Of a DNA stretch of 64,000 bases, positions 1-9,011 are shown in pieces (the first letter of the stretch is position 1; each line of letters begins with the position of its first letter). A program made the translations under genes and the position numbers. This DNA is from Kalmanozyma brasiliensis GHG001 (taxonomy: Eukaryota; Basidiomycota; Ustilaginomycetes; Ustilaginales): the NCBI RefSeq assembly GCF_000497045.1, contig NW_015961988.1:1-64000 (forward strand), given 5' to 3'. Below the pieces are notes generated by a model. It did no database searches. It was not told the DNA's origin and saw only the letters and a list, made by a program, of their open reading frames with translations.

Positions 1-93
1 GGCAGAGCAACACTACCCTACGCCGAGCTCGCTGATCTCGGCTTGCATCGCCTTGCCATTGCCGAGGTCAAGAGTCAAGCCTCGAGACGGCTA

Positions 94-627
94 TCAGGCA
101 CGCGTCCCCTTACACTCTCCATACGTAAGCGTGGTTGGATTTGGAGATGCCAGAAGCGTTGCCAGTTGCGGTGGCTGGGAAAGACGGTCTACCAACGGAA
201 GCTTGTACTCTGGAGCAAAGCTGAGGCGGCACTTGAACTCGGCAAAGAACACCCAATGCTTGTACATCTCCAGATCACGCGCTTCTGGTGCACGCGCGGT
301 CAAGGAGAGATAGCAACCAGGAGGGTAGATACGGAGGAGTGTGGCTGGAGACACCGTCACCGAGTAGAAATCAACATCGGTTGCGCTCACCACATCCCAG
401 TCCTGTACTGGCGCACAGGCAGGAACAGGCGGCAGACGTGTACCAGTGTCAGCAGCAGAGGCAAGGAGCATTCTTGGTGGCTCTACCGGTGGCTCTGGCT
501 CTGCTCCTGGCTCACCGCCACCCAGCCAAATCACAATGCCATCCGCTGGTATGTCCTCTTGGTGGAGTTCCTCTGCATCTGACGGTGGTGTTGGCTCCGC
601 TTGAGGCAAGTCAGGTAGCNAACTCAA
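94..627 (-). pseudogene. Pro/Glu-rich ORF fragment, unrecognised
   Basis: This is a 177-codon open stretch without an ATG; its first possible codon is TTG at 627 and codon 3 contains the ambiguous base N. The N-terminal third is rich in Pro and Glu. The rest looks protein-like, with a segment of mixed aromatic and hydrophobic residues (for example YKHWVFFAEFKC) before the stop at 94-96. It lies 90 bases downstream of the zinc-finger ORF on the same strand, so the two could be exons of one gene; I could not find a convincing splice pair. I do not recognise a family. It could equally be a non-coding shadow. Confidence 0.2.
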
Positions 628-707
628 ATGGTAGCAAATGGACCCAATGAAGTTCCCAGATAGTCAAAGTTGCATATTTGTTTTGACCTCTGACCAGACA
701 GTCATAT

Positions 708-721
708 AACCCTAACCCTAT
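708..721 (-). repeat. Interstitial telomere-like TTAGGG repeat (two units)
   Basis: The plus strand reads AACCCTAACCCTAT, which is two consecutive TTAGGG units on the minus strand. TTAGGG is the usual telomeric repeat of smut fungi and many other eukaryotes. The TAG stop of the zinc-finger ORF lies inside the first unit. A single further CTAACCCT is present near 1462-1469. Two units can arise by chance, so only the combination with the surrounding relic sequence makes it notable. Confidence 0.5.
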
Positions 722-1113
722 CTACTATCTGGCTGAACAGGCGGTACATCATCCCAGTCATGAGTAGTAATGCCACTGTCTTGCGTTTGCGTGTCTTGTG
801 GAGGTGTTGCGGCCTGCACCTGGGATTCTGGAGACGGTGGTGCTTGAAATTGGAATATTGGCTGATGAGCTACCGTGTTGGGTTGCGTCTCTGGTGGTGT
901 TGGTGGCAGTACCGCCTGACAATGTCGGATACCCTGGTGCTTCCTGAGCGCCACTGCATTCAACACTACCTGACCGCAGCTGCACGCCACCAGTCCACAA
1001 GCTGCTGCTGCATCCTGTGTAACATGAACACCAGCATGCGCCTTGCGGATGTGGTTGGTGATGTTGGTGATGGCGTAGCTGAAGGAGCACACAGAGCAGT
1101 TGACGGAGGTCAT
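718..1113 (-). CDS. Double Cys/His zinc-finger protein, DUF3505-like, possibly truncated
   Basis: The ORF starts at an ATG at 1113 and encodes 131 residues. It holds two spaced Cys/His modules: C6-x2-C9 with H21-x4-H26, and C44-x-C46 with H59-x4-H64. A CxxC-H-H module followed by a Gly-rich linker and a second module resembles the DUF3505 family, which to my knowledge occurs in fungal proteins linked to helicases and mobile elements. The C-terminal half is Pro/Gln/Thr-rich and disordered. The stop lies inside a TTAGGG-type repeat, which suggests truncation or rearrangement. No partner domain (helicase, reverse transcriptase) can be seen beside it. It may be a gene remnant rather than an expressed protein. 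Confidence 0.35.
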   Translation of the reverse strand: MTSVNCSVCSFSYAITNITNHIRKAHAGVHVTQDAAAACGLVACSCGQVVLNAVALRKHQGIRHCQAVLPPTPPETQPNTVAHQPIFQFQAPPSPESQVQAATPPQDTQTQDSGITTHDWDDVPPVQPDSR

Positions 1114-1162
1114 CTTGAGATGGAGCACGTCTGCATGGTAGACAGGAGATGAGCAACCGTTC

Positions 1163-1297
1163 TGTCAGCTTCCATTTGTATCAGACCGTCTTCTGGTTTG
1201 AAGCTGACCGTCTTGATCCTTTGTAGCAGACCGTCTTGCCTTTGTAGCTGACCGCCTTGCTGCTTGTATCAGACCGTCTTCCAGATGGTGCCGTCTT
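1163..1297. repeat. Degenerate minisatellite of about 22 bp
   Basis: The core GACCGYCTT recurs at 1184, 1206, 1229, 1250 and 1272, with a variant (GCCGTCTT) at 1290 and outliers at 1361 (GACCGCCTT) and 1407 (GACCATCTT). The spacing is 22, 23, 21, 22 and 18 bases. Between cores the units share CTTTGTAGC or TTGTATCA. The repeat is imperfect, so it is old or still diverging. On the minus strand one frame reads as an Arg-rich RRSATK repeat, most likely a by-product. Confidence 0.6.
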
Positions 1298-2021
1298 CCT
1301 GCCAGATGGAAATTGCCAGGAAATCCAAAATGAATACAATGCGTCTCTAGTTTTGAAGCTGACCGCCTTCCTGCCAATTCAATTTCCTGACTTGAAATTT
1401 CAATTGGACCATCTTGCCAGGCCACTGACGCACCAACATCATTCCACCGTCGCCATAAAACCTAACCCTGCCTGGCATGGCAAGCATCTTGCATTTTTTG
1501 ATGGGGTGCTTGCTTGCCTTGGAGCAGAACTTGATTTGCTTGACCATGTTGGCAAATGACAAACAATGGCAGGTTCCTGGCTCACAGAAGTGACATGCTT
1601 CCAGCAACTCTGCATCATAGCAAACTGCCAATTTCACATCACCAGAGCCAGCCAAGAGCACTATACAAAGGTTCTGCTTAATGCAAGAGTAATCAGCAGC
1701 TACAACAGCTGCCAGACCCCTGGCTTCTTGTGTACACAAGGTTCAAGACTCTGAGACTTGAGTAGATCAAAAAGATCCTTGAACCAATAAGCAATCTTCC
1801 ATTTGTCAGCTGCCCCACAAGGGATCCGGCAAAAATCAGAAAAAAAGGGCCAGAAATTCGCCGAAGAGGATGCCGACTGAGCGCTTTCAGATCCTTTCGC
1901 TAAAGTCCGTCGAAGCTCAGTTGCTCATCGACTCTGCTTCGACTTCCGTCACCATCATCATCAAATCATTCGGTCAGCGATCATCATCTTGTCTCGACTG
2001 GCTCGACGGAGATCAACAAGG

Positions 2022-4550
2022 ATGGCGTTCTCTGGCGCACTCACGCTGACGGATCTCAATGACTACCTCGGACCGTCGCAGGCCTGCATCAAACCGGTCG
2101 AAGGCGCCGATGCCCCATCACAGGATCAGCCCGACTCGTCCACACAGCCACTCGATCCAGCCGCGTCAGCATCCACACAGATTGCGATCGATCATGACGG
2201 CTCCTACTACGAGTCGTCCTCGGCATCAGCAGCGGGCGCATCTGCAGCGGGGGAATCCAGCAAACCTCGGCAGAGGACCAAGCTCGAGACGGCAGAGATC
2301 TCGCTCAACGACTGCTTGGCGTGCAGCGGATGCGTGACGAGCGCAGAGAGCGTTCTGATCACGATGCAGAGTCAGGAAGAGATGCGCAGAGCCATTGATG
2401 AAATCAAGCAGTCCAACGAGCCCAAGCTGCTCGTCGCTTCCATCAGCACACAGTCGCTCGCTTCGCTATCCGCCAAGTATACCTTCCAGCAGCAACAGCA
2501 ACAGTCCGGATCATCGACAGCTCCTTCCACCCTACCTCTTCGTGTCCTGCTTCTTCGCATCTCGCATTTCCTCAAGACCGTGTTCGACTTTGATCATGTC
2601 TACGACACCACGTTCGCCCGCCACATCGCCCTCAAGGAGCACGAACGAGAGTTCTTCCAGCGTCGCGACAACTCTCGCAAACGTGCAAAACTCAGCAGTG
2701 CCGTCGGCAACGACGACACGCAAACAGATGGCGCGACACTGCCAATGCTCGCGAGCGCCTGTCCCGGTTGGATTTGCTATGCCGAAAAGACACACGGCGA
2801 ACTCCTTCCGTACGTCTCGACCACGAAGTCGCCACAGCAAGTAGCAGGTGTCATTGCCAAGCGCTTCCTTCCAGAGCGACTAGGATTGCTCGCTGGGTCT
2901 GGAACAACAGACCCTTCTCCCTCAAAAGGACCCACCATCTACCACGTCACAGTCATGCCCTGCTACGACAAGAAGCTTGAAGCGTCTCGACCCGACTTCT
3001 ATGACGACGTGACCAGCACCAAGGAGGTGGATTGCGTGTTGACCACTGGCGAGCTCGACAAGCTCATGCTGGACGAAGGTTTCGACATCTGTGCTGCCGT
3101 ACCTGGAGAGCAAGAAGCGATGCAGCAATCTCTAGCCGACCTCAGTCTACAGCAAGCGCTCACATCTCGTGCCACCGACGGCGCCGACGCAGTCTCGATC
3201 TTGCCGCACTTTCCGCAATTGCTCGATCAGCCGGGCAGCAGCAGCGGCGGCTACCTGTTTGCGCTTATGCGCGCGGTGTGGCTTGACTGGATCTCGGAGA
3301 ATTGGCATCGGTTCCCGGAGTCGGTGCGAGACCAAGGCGTGCTACCAAAGCTCGACGTGCGCATCATCCGTACCGCTGACTTTACCGAGTACATCCTCCG
3401 TGCGCCGATGCAGCTTGGCCTGTCCGATGACAATTCGTCATCTACGATCTTGTTCAGAGGCGCACAGTGTTATGGCTTCCGCAATCTGCAGAATCTGGTA
3501 CGCAAGCTGCAAAAGCAGACGGGAGCACGCAACACGCGAGGTGCAGCAGGCAGGTTGGTCGACGCGGATGGCAACGCAGTGGGCGCTGGTGGTCGCAACA
3601 GGGCAGGTGCGGCCAGAGCGAGGGCGCGAGGGCGTGGCGGCATGGTGAGGAGAGGTCGAGGTGGAGCGACAGCAGCAGCGGCGGGATCAGCCGTCGTAAG
3701 CAAGAGCAGTCCCCTGAATCCCGAGGCGGACATCGTCCCGGCTCAGATCACCGCGGCGCAAGAGGAGGAAGAACGAGGATACGACTATGTCGAAGTCATG
3801 GCCTGCCCCTCGGGTTGTGTCAATGGCGGTGGGCAGATCCGCCCCCCAACACAGATCGAAGTCGACGCAGCTCCCACACACATCGCAAGTGGCAGCACCG
3901 ACCCTGAAGGTTACGCAAAGGGAGGCTGGGCAGCAGACCAAAGCGGCAGGCTGACCGAGCACGATGGCCTTGAGGACCTGCTCAGCAACAAGGCCTGCTC
4001 TAGAAAGAATGCCGTGGAGAACGACAGCGAAGGCGCCGAGATGGAAGATGGAACCAAGGAGAAGGAGATCACAGGCTGGAAGGGCACGAGCAAGGAATGG
4101 GTGCGACGAGTAGAGGAGGCCTACTGGCAGGGCTCGAGAGTTGCATACACGCCAGTCGCTGTCGCTGTCAATGGCGCTGGTGGTGTGGCGAGCGATTCTG
4201 GTGCTTCGTCGCCTACTCTCGTCGGCAGTGGTGCCAATACGCCCCTGTCGAGCAGCAACGCCAAGTCGATCCGCGTCGAGGATCACCAGAGGCTGCTCGA
4301 GTCGCTCGCGTTCTCAGAAGAGTCGAAGCGGACCGCAGATGCCGCTTCGTTGGGCGGCGCGGACAAGGTCGGTGCCGACTCGATGGCATATGCGGACGTC
4401 TTGGCCGATTTGGTCGTCAAGGAGCTTTGTGTTCTCGCAGCTCCGAGCGACGACGCTACAGCTCTGGACAAGGCAAGGAACGGGCTGTTCCGAACGCAGT
4501 ACCGAGCGGTCCAAGACGAGGCGGTCAACGGCCTCGGAGTTCAGTGGTAG
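2022..4550 (+). CDS. NAR1: Cytosolic Fe-S cluster assembly factor Nar1
   Basis: Nar1 is the iron-only-hydrogenase-like protein of the cytosolic iron-sulfur assembly (CIA) machinery, linking the Cfd1-Nbp35 scaffold to the targeting complex. The protein has 842 residues from the first ATG (2022; the open frame upstream starts only with TTG). Expected cysteines are present: C22 in PSQACIKP and C98, C101, C104 in DCLACSGC for the N-terminal cluster, then ACPGW, MPCYD and ACPSGC for the buried C-terminal cluster. It ends in a Trp (GVQW), like CIA clients and Nar1 orthologues that use a C-terminal Trp signal. It is longer than yeast Nar1 (about 490 residues) because of Ser/Ala-rich stretches and an RG/RGG-rich insert at about residues 500-560. 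It is intronless and converges on the glyoxal oxidase gene with a 146-bp gap containing an ATTAAATAAG stretch near 4643. Confidence 0.93.
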   Translation: MAFSGALTLTDLNDYLGPSQACIKPVEGADAPSQDQPDSSTQPLDPAASASTQIAIDHDGSYYESSSASAAGASAAGESSKPRQRTKLETAEISLNDCLACSGCVTSAESVLITMQSQEEMRRAIDEIKQSNEPKLLVASISTQSLASLSAKYTFQQQQQQSGSSTAPSTLPLRVLLLRISHFLKTVFDFDHVYDTTFARHIALKEHEREFFQRRDNSRKRAKLSSAVGNDDTQTDGATLPMLASACPGWICYAEKTHGELLPYVSTTKSPQQVAGVIAKRFLPERLGLLAGSGTTDPSPSKGPTIYHVTVMPCYDKKLEASRPDFYDDVTSTKEVDCVLTTGELDKLMLDEGFDICAAVPGEQEAMQQSLADLSLQQALTSRATDGADAVSILPHFPQLLDQPGSSSGGYLFALMRAVWLDWISENWHRFPESVRDQGVLPKLDVRIIRTADFTEYILRAPMQLGLSDDNSSSTILFRGAQCYGFRNLQNLVRKLQKQTGARNTRGAAGRLVDADGNAVGAGGRNRAGAARARARGRGGMVRRGRGGATAAAAGSAVVSKSSPLNPEADIVPAQITAAQEEEERGYDYVEVMACPSGCVNGGGQIRPPTQIEVDAAPTHIASGSTDPEGYAKGGWAADQSGRLTEHDGLEDLLSNKACSRKNAVENDSEGAEMEDGTKEKEITGWKGTSKEWVRRVEEAYWQGSRVAYTPVAVAVNGAGGVASDSGASSPTLVGSGANTPLSSSNAKSIRVEDHQRLLESLAFSEESKRTADAASLGGADKVGADSMAYADVLADLVVKELCVLAAPSDDATALDKARNGLFRTQYRAVQDEAVNGLGVQW

Positions 4551-4696
4551 ACAGACGCCGCACAGCAATGAAGAAGACGCTCAGCAAGCCAGATGACGCT
4601 ATCATCGCACAACACTTTGTCTGAATGAAGAATGAACTTGTCATTAAATAAGCGAATGTTACTGTTAAAATGCCCCCCACTATTCCCTGAACCACT

Positions 4697-6640
4697 CTAT
4701 GCCTTGAGGACATTGACCGTCAAACCCAAACTATGAATGCCGCTGGCAGCCACGGCAAAGTAGTAGTAGAAGCCAGGCGGGACGACGCCGTTGTCGTTGG
4801 GCACGCTGAGCGTCACCGTGTTGCCCGAGGTGCTGCGCACGGTCAGAGGCACACGACGCTGGTCCGTATCGATCGAGTGCGTCGACGAGCCCAGCCTGAC
4901 CAGCACGTGGCTCAACCCGCTAGCGCTGCCGAGCGATACGGTGAGCGTGCCACCTGGTCTGACACGGATCTGGCTACCGCTCTGCTGGCTGGATCGGAGC
5001 GAGGTCACCCTCGGCCGCGTCGCTGCGTATCCTTGGGAGTTGAACAGGTAAGGCGGCGAGTAGAACTGCATGTCCTGATGGTTGCCGGCGTCGCAATTGC
5101 CGCCGACGTAGCACAGTCCGCCGCCGCCGCTCATCACGCGTCCGTCTGGCAGGAGCAGCGTCGTCGAGTGGTAGTTGCGCGGGACGGATGCGGGCGCCAC
5201 CGCCGTGAACGTGCGTGAAGTAGGATCCCAAATCTCGGACTGCAGCACGCTGTCCGAATCTTGGAAGACTTGCCCGTACGTCTGACCACCCGTGATAAAG
5301 ACTTGACCGTTGGGAAGGACGACGGCGTTGGCGTAAGCACGACCGTAGTTCATGTCCGGCAGCTGCTGCACGGTGGGGTTGCTGTTGACGCCGTTGATGG
5401 TGATGGTGTGGGCAGTAGGGAGTCCGGGACTGTTGGTGTATGACTGCGTACCTCCAGCCGAGAAGATGGCACCCTTGGAGGCATCGTACATGACATTGAC
5501 ACCACACATCTGGTCACTGTTGCCGTTGCGTGTACCAGCTGCCGTGACGCCGCCGCTGCCCGAGGTGGAGTACCAGTTCATCTGCCTGCTCGGGCCGGCT
5601 TGAAGGACGGAGCCACCGGACCAGGCGAAGAGCCAGGCGTGGTTGTCAGTTCGCCACGCTCCCTCGGCATCGTAGGTCGTCAGCATATTTTGCACCTGTG
5701 CGCCCGGCAAAGGGGACCAGACGTTGGCGGCTGGATCGAAAACTTCACCATTCTTCATCGGCACGCCGTTCTGGCCGCCGATACCGCCGCTGTATGACCC
5801 GCCGATGGTGAAGGCGCGTCCGTCGGAGAGCGTCACGGAGCTCTGGTAGCCCCTGCCCGTGGTCATGTTGGCAGCACGGCTGAAGGTGTTGGAGAAGGGG
5901 TCATAGATGGTGACTGCAGCGTCGGTGTTGCCGCCGTCGATGACGAGTCTGCCGTCAGCGAGGGCGTTGATGCCCGGGCAGAACATGTCGTGCATCGTGT
6001 TGGACACTTCGAAACCGCTCTGGGTGTTGGCGGAGAAGTCGTAGCTGGTGAAGGCGGTCTGGGCCTGCCCATCACCGCCGAAGGTCGTCGGGCTCCATGA
6101 CGAGAAAGCGAAGAACTTGGTCACGCGCGGAAACTGCGGAACAAGGTACGCGGCGACAGGAATGACGTTGAGACCGATGACGCTGCTCCAGCGGCCGTTC
6201 TTGGTGAGCGTTGCTGGCGCTGTCCTGCTGTTGGGTGAAATTCTGAAGGTCTGGAAGCGGTCGCTCTGCTGCCAGTTGAGCGTGTAGGGTGCTCCCTTGC
6301 TGAGGCAGTTCTTAAGGACGGGGTCCCACACGCCGTAGAAGCAACCAGGCGTGTTGCTGCACCATTCGATGCAGGAGGCACGGTCGGGCTGGGGGATGAT
6401 ACCGATACCGTAGGTGTTGTAGTCGGACTGCGGACAGACGTAGAAGGTGACGTTGTTCTTGGCCTTGTAGGCGTAGCCGGCGTTGTTGGGGCAGTTGGTG
6501 CTGGTAATGGGGGTGCCGTTGGTGGGTCTGTACTGTCGCTTGACGAGGTCGGCAGCTGCATGGAGGCTGAAGCATGCGATGAGCAGCCAGCCACCTAGCG
6601 CCAGGTGGGAGACGAGGAGGTTGGCCCTGTTGAGCTTCAT
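4697..6640 (-). CDS. Secreted glyoxal oxidase (copper radical oxidase) with N-terminal PAN-like module
   Basis: Copper radical oxidases of this family oxidise small aldehydes such as glyoxal to acids and release hydrogen peroxide outside the cell. The 647-residue protein starts at the ATG at 6640 with a hydrophobic signal segment (about residues 8-30) followed by a KR site that could be Kex2-cleaved. Residues about 46-120 are Cys-rich and PAN/apple-like. The catalytic part has the expected ligands: C221 (MFCPG) cross-linking with Y265 (GRGYQSS), axial Y490-H491 (RNYHST) and H588 in THSIDTDQRR, followed by the DUF1929 C-terminal domain. No C-terminal membrane anchor is visible. Smut fungi carry several such paralogues, and one (Glo1) is known to matter for filamentous growth in Ustilago maydis. 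Which paralogue this is cannot be told here. Confidence 0.9.
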   Translation of the reverse strand: MKLNRANLLVSHLALGGWLLIACFSLHAAADLVKRQYRPTNGTPITSTNCPNNAGYAYKAKNNVTFYVCPQSDYNTYGIGIIPQPDRASCIEWCSNTPGCFYGVWDPVLKNCLSKGAPYTLNWQQSDRFQTFRISPNSRTAPATLTKNGRWSSVIGLNVIPVAAYLVPQFPRVTKFFAFSSWSPTTFGGDGQAQTAFTSYDFSANTQSGFEVSNTMHDMFCPGINALADGRLVIDGGNTDAAVTIYDPFSNTFSRAANMTTGRGYQSSVTLSDGRAFTIGGSYSGGIGGQNGVPMKNGEVFDPAANVWSPLPGAQVQNMLTTYDAEGAWRTDNHAWLFAWSGGSVLQAGPSRQMNWYSTSGSGGVTAAGTRNGNSDQMCGVNVMYDASKGAIFSAGGTQSYTNSPGLPTAHTITINGVNSNPTVQQLPDMNYGRAYANAVVLPNGQVFITGGQTYGQVFQDSDSVLQSEIWDPTSRTFTAVAPASVPRNYHSTTLLLPDGRVMSGGGGLCYVGGNCDAGNHQDMQFYSPPYLFNSQGYAATRPRVTSLRSSQQSGSQIRVRPGGTLTVSLGSASGLSHVLVRLGSSTHSIDTDQRRVPLTVRSTSGNTVTLSVPNDNGVVPPGFYYYFAVAASGIHSLGLTVNVLKA

Positions 6641-6728
6641 GGTGCGCGACGACGTCGATACGGAGAGAAGAGGAGGCTCTTGGTGGGGGCAACGAGGTTC
6701 ACGTATGTGGACGATCTGGAAAGACTGT

Positions 6729-6737
6729 CTATATATG
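6729..6737 (-). promoter_or_regulatory. TATA box of the glyoxal oxidase gene
   Basis: The minus strand reads CATATATAG about 90 nt upstream of the glyoxal oxidase ATG, a plausible TATA position for a short fungal leader. Confidence 0.5.
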
Positions 6738-9011
6738 TATTGCCAACTAGCTGTACGGCAGCAGCGGACCTGTCTCACGGACGGAATGCAAAGCTTGCAT
6801 GTGGTGCATGGTCACTGGTTTGTCTTTGCTTTCAATGCTGGATGAGAGTAGGCGTCCCAAGGAGCTGGTGCAGCACCCTGGTCTCTCGAGCAGGCATGAA
6901 AAAGCAGGCTCGACTCAAATGTGCCAGGGGTGCGGTACCGGCACAGCTGCTGGAAGCGCGGGCAGAATAAGGTAGGCACGAGGGAGCTAGGCTCTTGGCC
7001 ATGCGGCTCTGAAACAGATTATGGGACGGTTCGAGCTGCAAATGTTTGTGATTCTGCAGGGACGAGGGCGAGACTTTGCCGGATCGACGAGCGGGGAGGC
7101 AGACAAAGTGGCAGATCGACAGGGACGGGAGGGCGCAGGATGTGCGGCAGCGTCTATGCGAGATTCAGGGTTTGAGGAACAGCAAGCAGAACTGAGCGGG
7201 CTTCAAGGCTCAGCAGGCCATGTGCGAGACTGCATAAAGTTGATTGTGAGCCAAACAGTCCGGTTCTGCCCTGCATACCCGGACAAACAAAAGAGAGAGC
7301 GGGGCTGCGGTCTGCGGGCTGCAGGTGCCAGAAGAACGAGGAGCGCTGGCTCGCTCAAACTGACAGACAGAGGGTCAAGCGACCCAAGAGAAATTTAGAG
7401 CTCGCCTTAGCCATTTGGCAAAGTGTGAGACATTTTTGCGTCCCGAACTTGCCCTTGGCGCCGAGATCAGTATCAATTGGTTTCGGCTGTTCAATCCTCC
7501 CGGTGCTGCCGGTGCTTGCATGTGCACCAGGACAAGTGAGTGCTCCGGCACCGAGACCCGACTGTTGGCAAGATTGAAAGGTCTCAAAGGCGCATTGCGG
7601 TCCGTAGCGCACCGGTCAAAGGCAACAAGCTGCGGCCTGGCTGAGCTCTAATTACTCGGCACGCATGTCGCCTGAGCAGCTCAGGCGATCCGCACTCCTC
7701 GTGCAGGACAGGCCATGCAACAGGCAATTTTTCACAATTGTAAGATCTCGTCTTCCCGTGTCGATGTGGGATTATTTTCTCCTTTTCGGTGCCTCCTTTT
7801 CTGGCTCGCTTTTTTCGCGCGCTTTCTCAACCTCATCTTGGTCGCTGCCTGCTTCCAGGTCGCTTCTCTCCGAACTCTCCGAGCGTTCGAGACGGCTGTG
7901 AAATGCTCTTGGTACGCAGAGATCCGTTTGTGCCGGTCACTGCGCTCAACGAGCAACGACAGCGACCCAGCCGTCTCTACCGAGTAGCCGCAAAGGAATC
8001 TGCGAACAGCCATCTTCCCGAATCTGATAATGCAGGCCATCTGCTTCGCATTCGCCACCGGACCAAGGTCACGTCAGGTGGCCGCAACACGCTCGTCTAA
8101 GCAAGCAGGTCGGCGTTCCCAGAATAGTAAGAGCAACGGCGTCAAGCGGCGAACAGCACAGCACGCTCCTTTCTCGACGGTGCCATCGGCGTGAAAAACG
8201 GTGGAAAGCAAGGCGAAAATCAACGATGGCATCACTGATAACAGATCTGCAAACAAAAATGTCAGGCGAATCATGCGCTGCGCTCTTTCATCTCGCCAAT
8301 TTCAAGAAGAAAAAAAAGGTGGTTGCAGCTCGAGACACCCTGACTCGCACCGAGAAGGATTTCTTCTTGAAACGGCCCAGGCTCGGTGAGGCTTGATCGC
8401 AGCGCAGCAAGAAGAATCAAGACGCCGCTTAGGAGCGGGTTAGTCGCTTATCTTTGATGGCCTTCAGCGAATCACATTTCTCTTATCTTTGCCATCCGCC
8501 GCCCACCTCCACCTTTGATGCATCAAGCTGTCCAACTGCGATGGTGTTGACCGTGTGGGTAGCTGATGAGCACGCTGCTCGGTCGGCTTTCCGTTCTCTT
8601 CCGCAGCGCACAGGACCGCTCAACTGGTTTCTTCCAGGTGGGGGACGGTGTCGTAATCCTTCTTATCCGATCTGGTTGATCTGTCTGTCCCGCTCATCTC
8701 CTCTAGTGCCAGCGTCGAGTGGCTGCTGTGACTCACAATTGCGCTCGCCCGCTGAAGCCTAAGTGTGGTTCGCTTCCCCACCGCCGGTGCCCTCCACTCA
8801 GTCCAGTTCTGGTGTGAGCGAGTCTTGATGAAATCTGTCTGCGCAAACTGTCCCGGAGCGAGTCGGTCTGTCGGTGTGAGAGTATATATGCCATCCTGAA
8901 CAACGCAACGCTTCCCTCTTGTCCTCTCGAACCATCCGTAGAGACATCCTACGCGCCCATCACATCTTCGACATCATCATCAACTACAGACCCTTTGCGT
9001 AAACACTCACC
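6738..9011. other. Long divergent intergenic region with GATA-type sites
   Basis: This is about 2.3 kb between glyoxal oxidase (-) and glutamate dehydrogenase (+). Open frames exist but none is conserved-looking or has good gene structure. Near the dehydrogenase side three GATAA cores on the minus strand (TTATCT 8448-8453, TTATCT 8483-8488, TTATCC 8663-8668) and a GATAAC at about 8237 resemble sites for AreA/Nit2-type nitrogen GATA factors. A TATA-like TATATAT lies at 8883-8889, followed by a pyrimidine-rich stretch before the ATG. Confidence 0.5.
8883..8889 (+). promoter_or_regulatory. TATA box of NADP-glutamate dehydrogenase
   Basis: TATATAT lies 123 nt upstream of the ATG at 9012, followed by the CT-rich initiator-like sequence CTTCCCTCTTGTCCTCTCG, as in highly expressed fungal genes. 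Confidence 0.5.

Larger units (their letters stand above)
1..1988. other. Relic region with decayed ORFs, telomere-like hexamers and a minisatellite
   Basis: No intact gene is visible before the first confident CDS at 2022. The minus strand carries three open stretches (about 94-627, 718-1113 and 1347-1739), none clearly linked to the next. The first and third have no ATG at their upstream end. The 94-627 stretch is Pro/Glu-rich and then becomes protein-like, with an aromatic/Cys segment. The 1347-1739 stretch has a Cys-rich patch (CHFCEPGTCHC) that I do not recognise. An N at 620 marks an unresolved base. The mix of fragments, short repeats and TTAGGG units looks like a transposon or subtelomere-type relic rather than a working locus. 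The last 250 bases or so are probably the NAR1 promoter. Confidence 0.45.
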
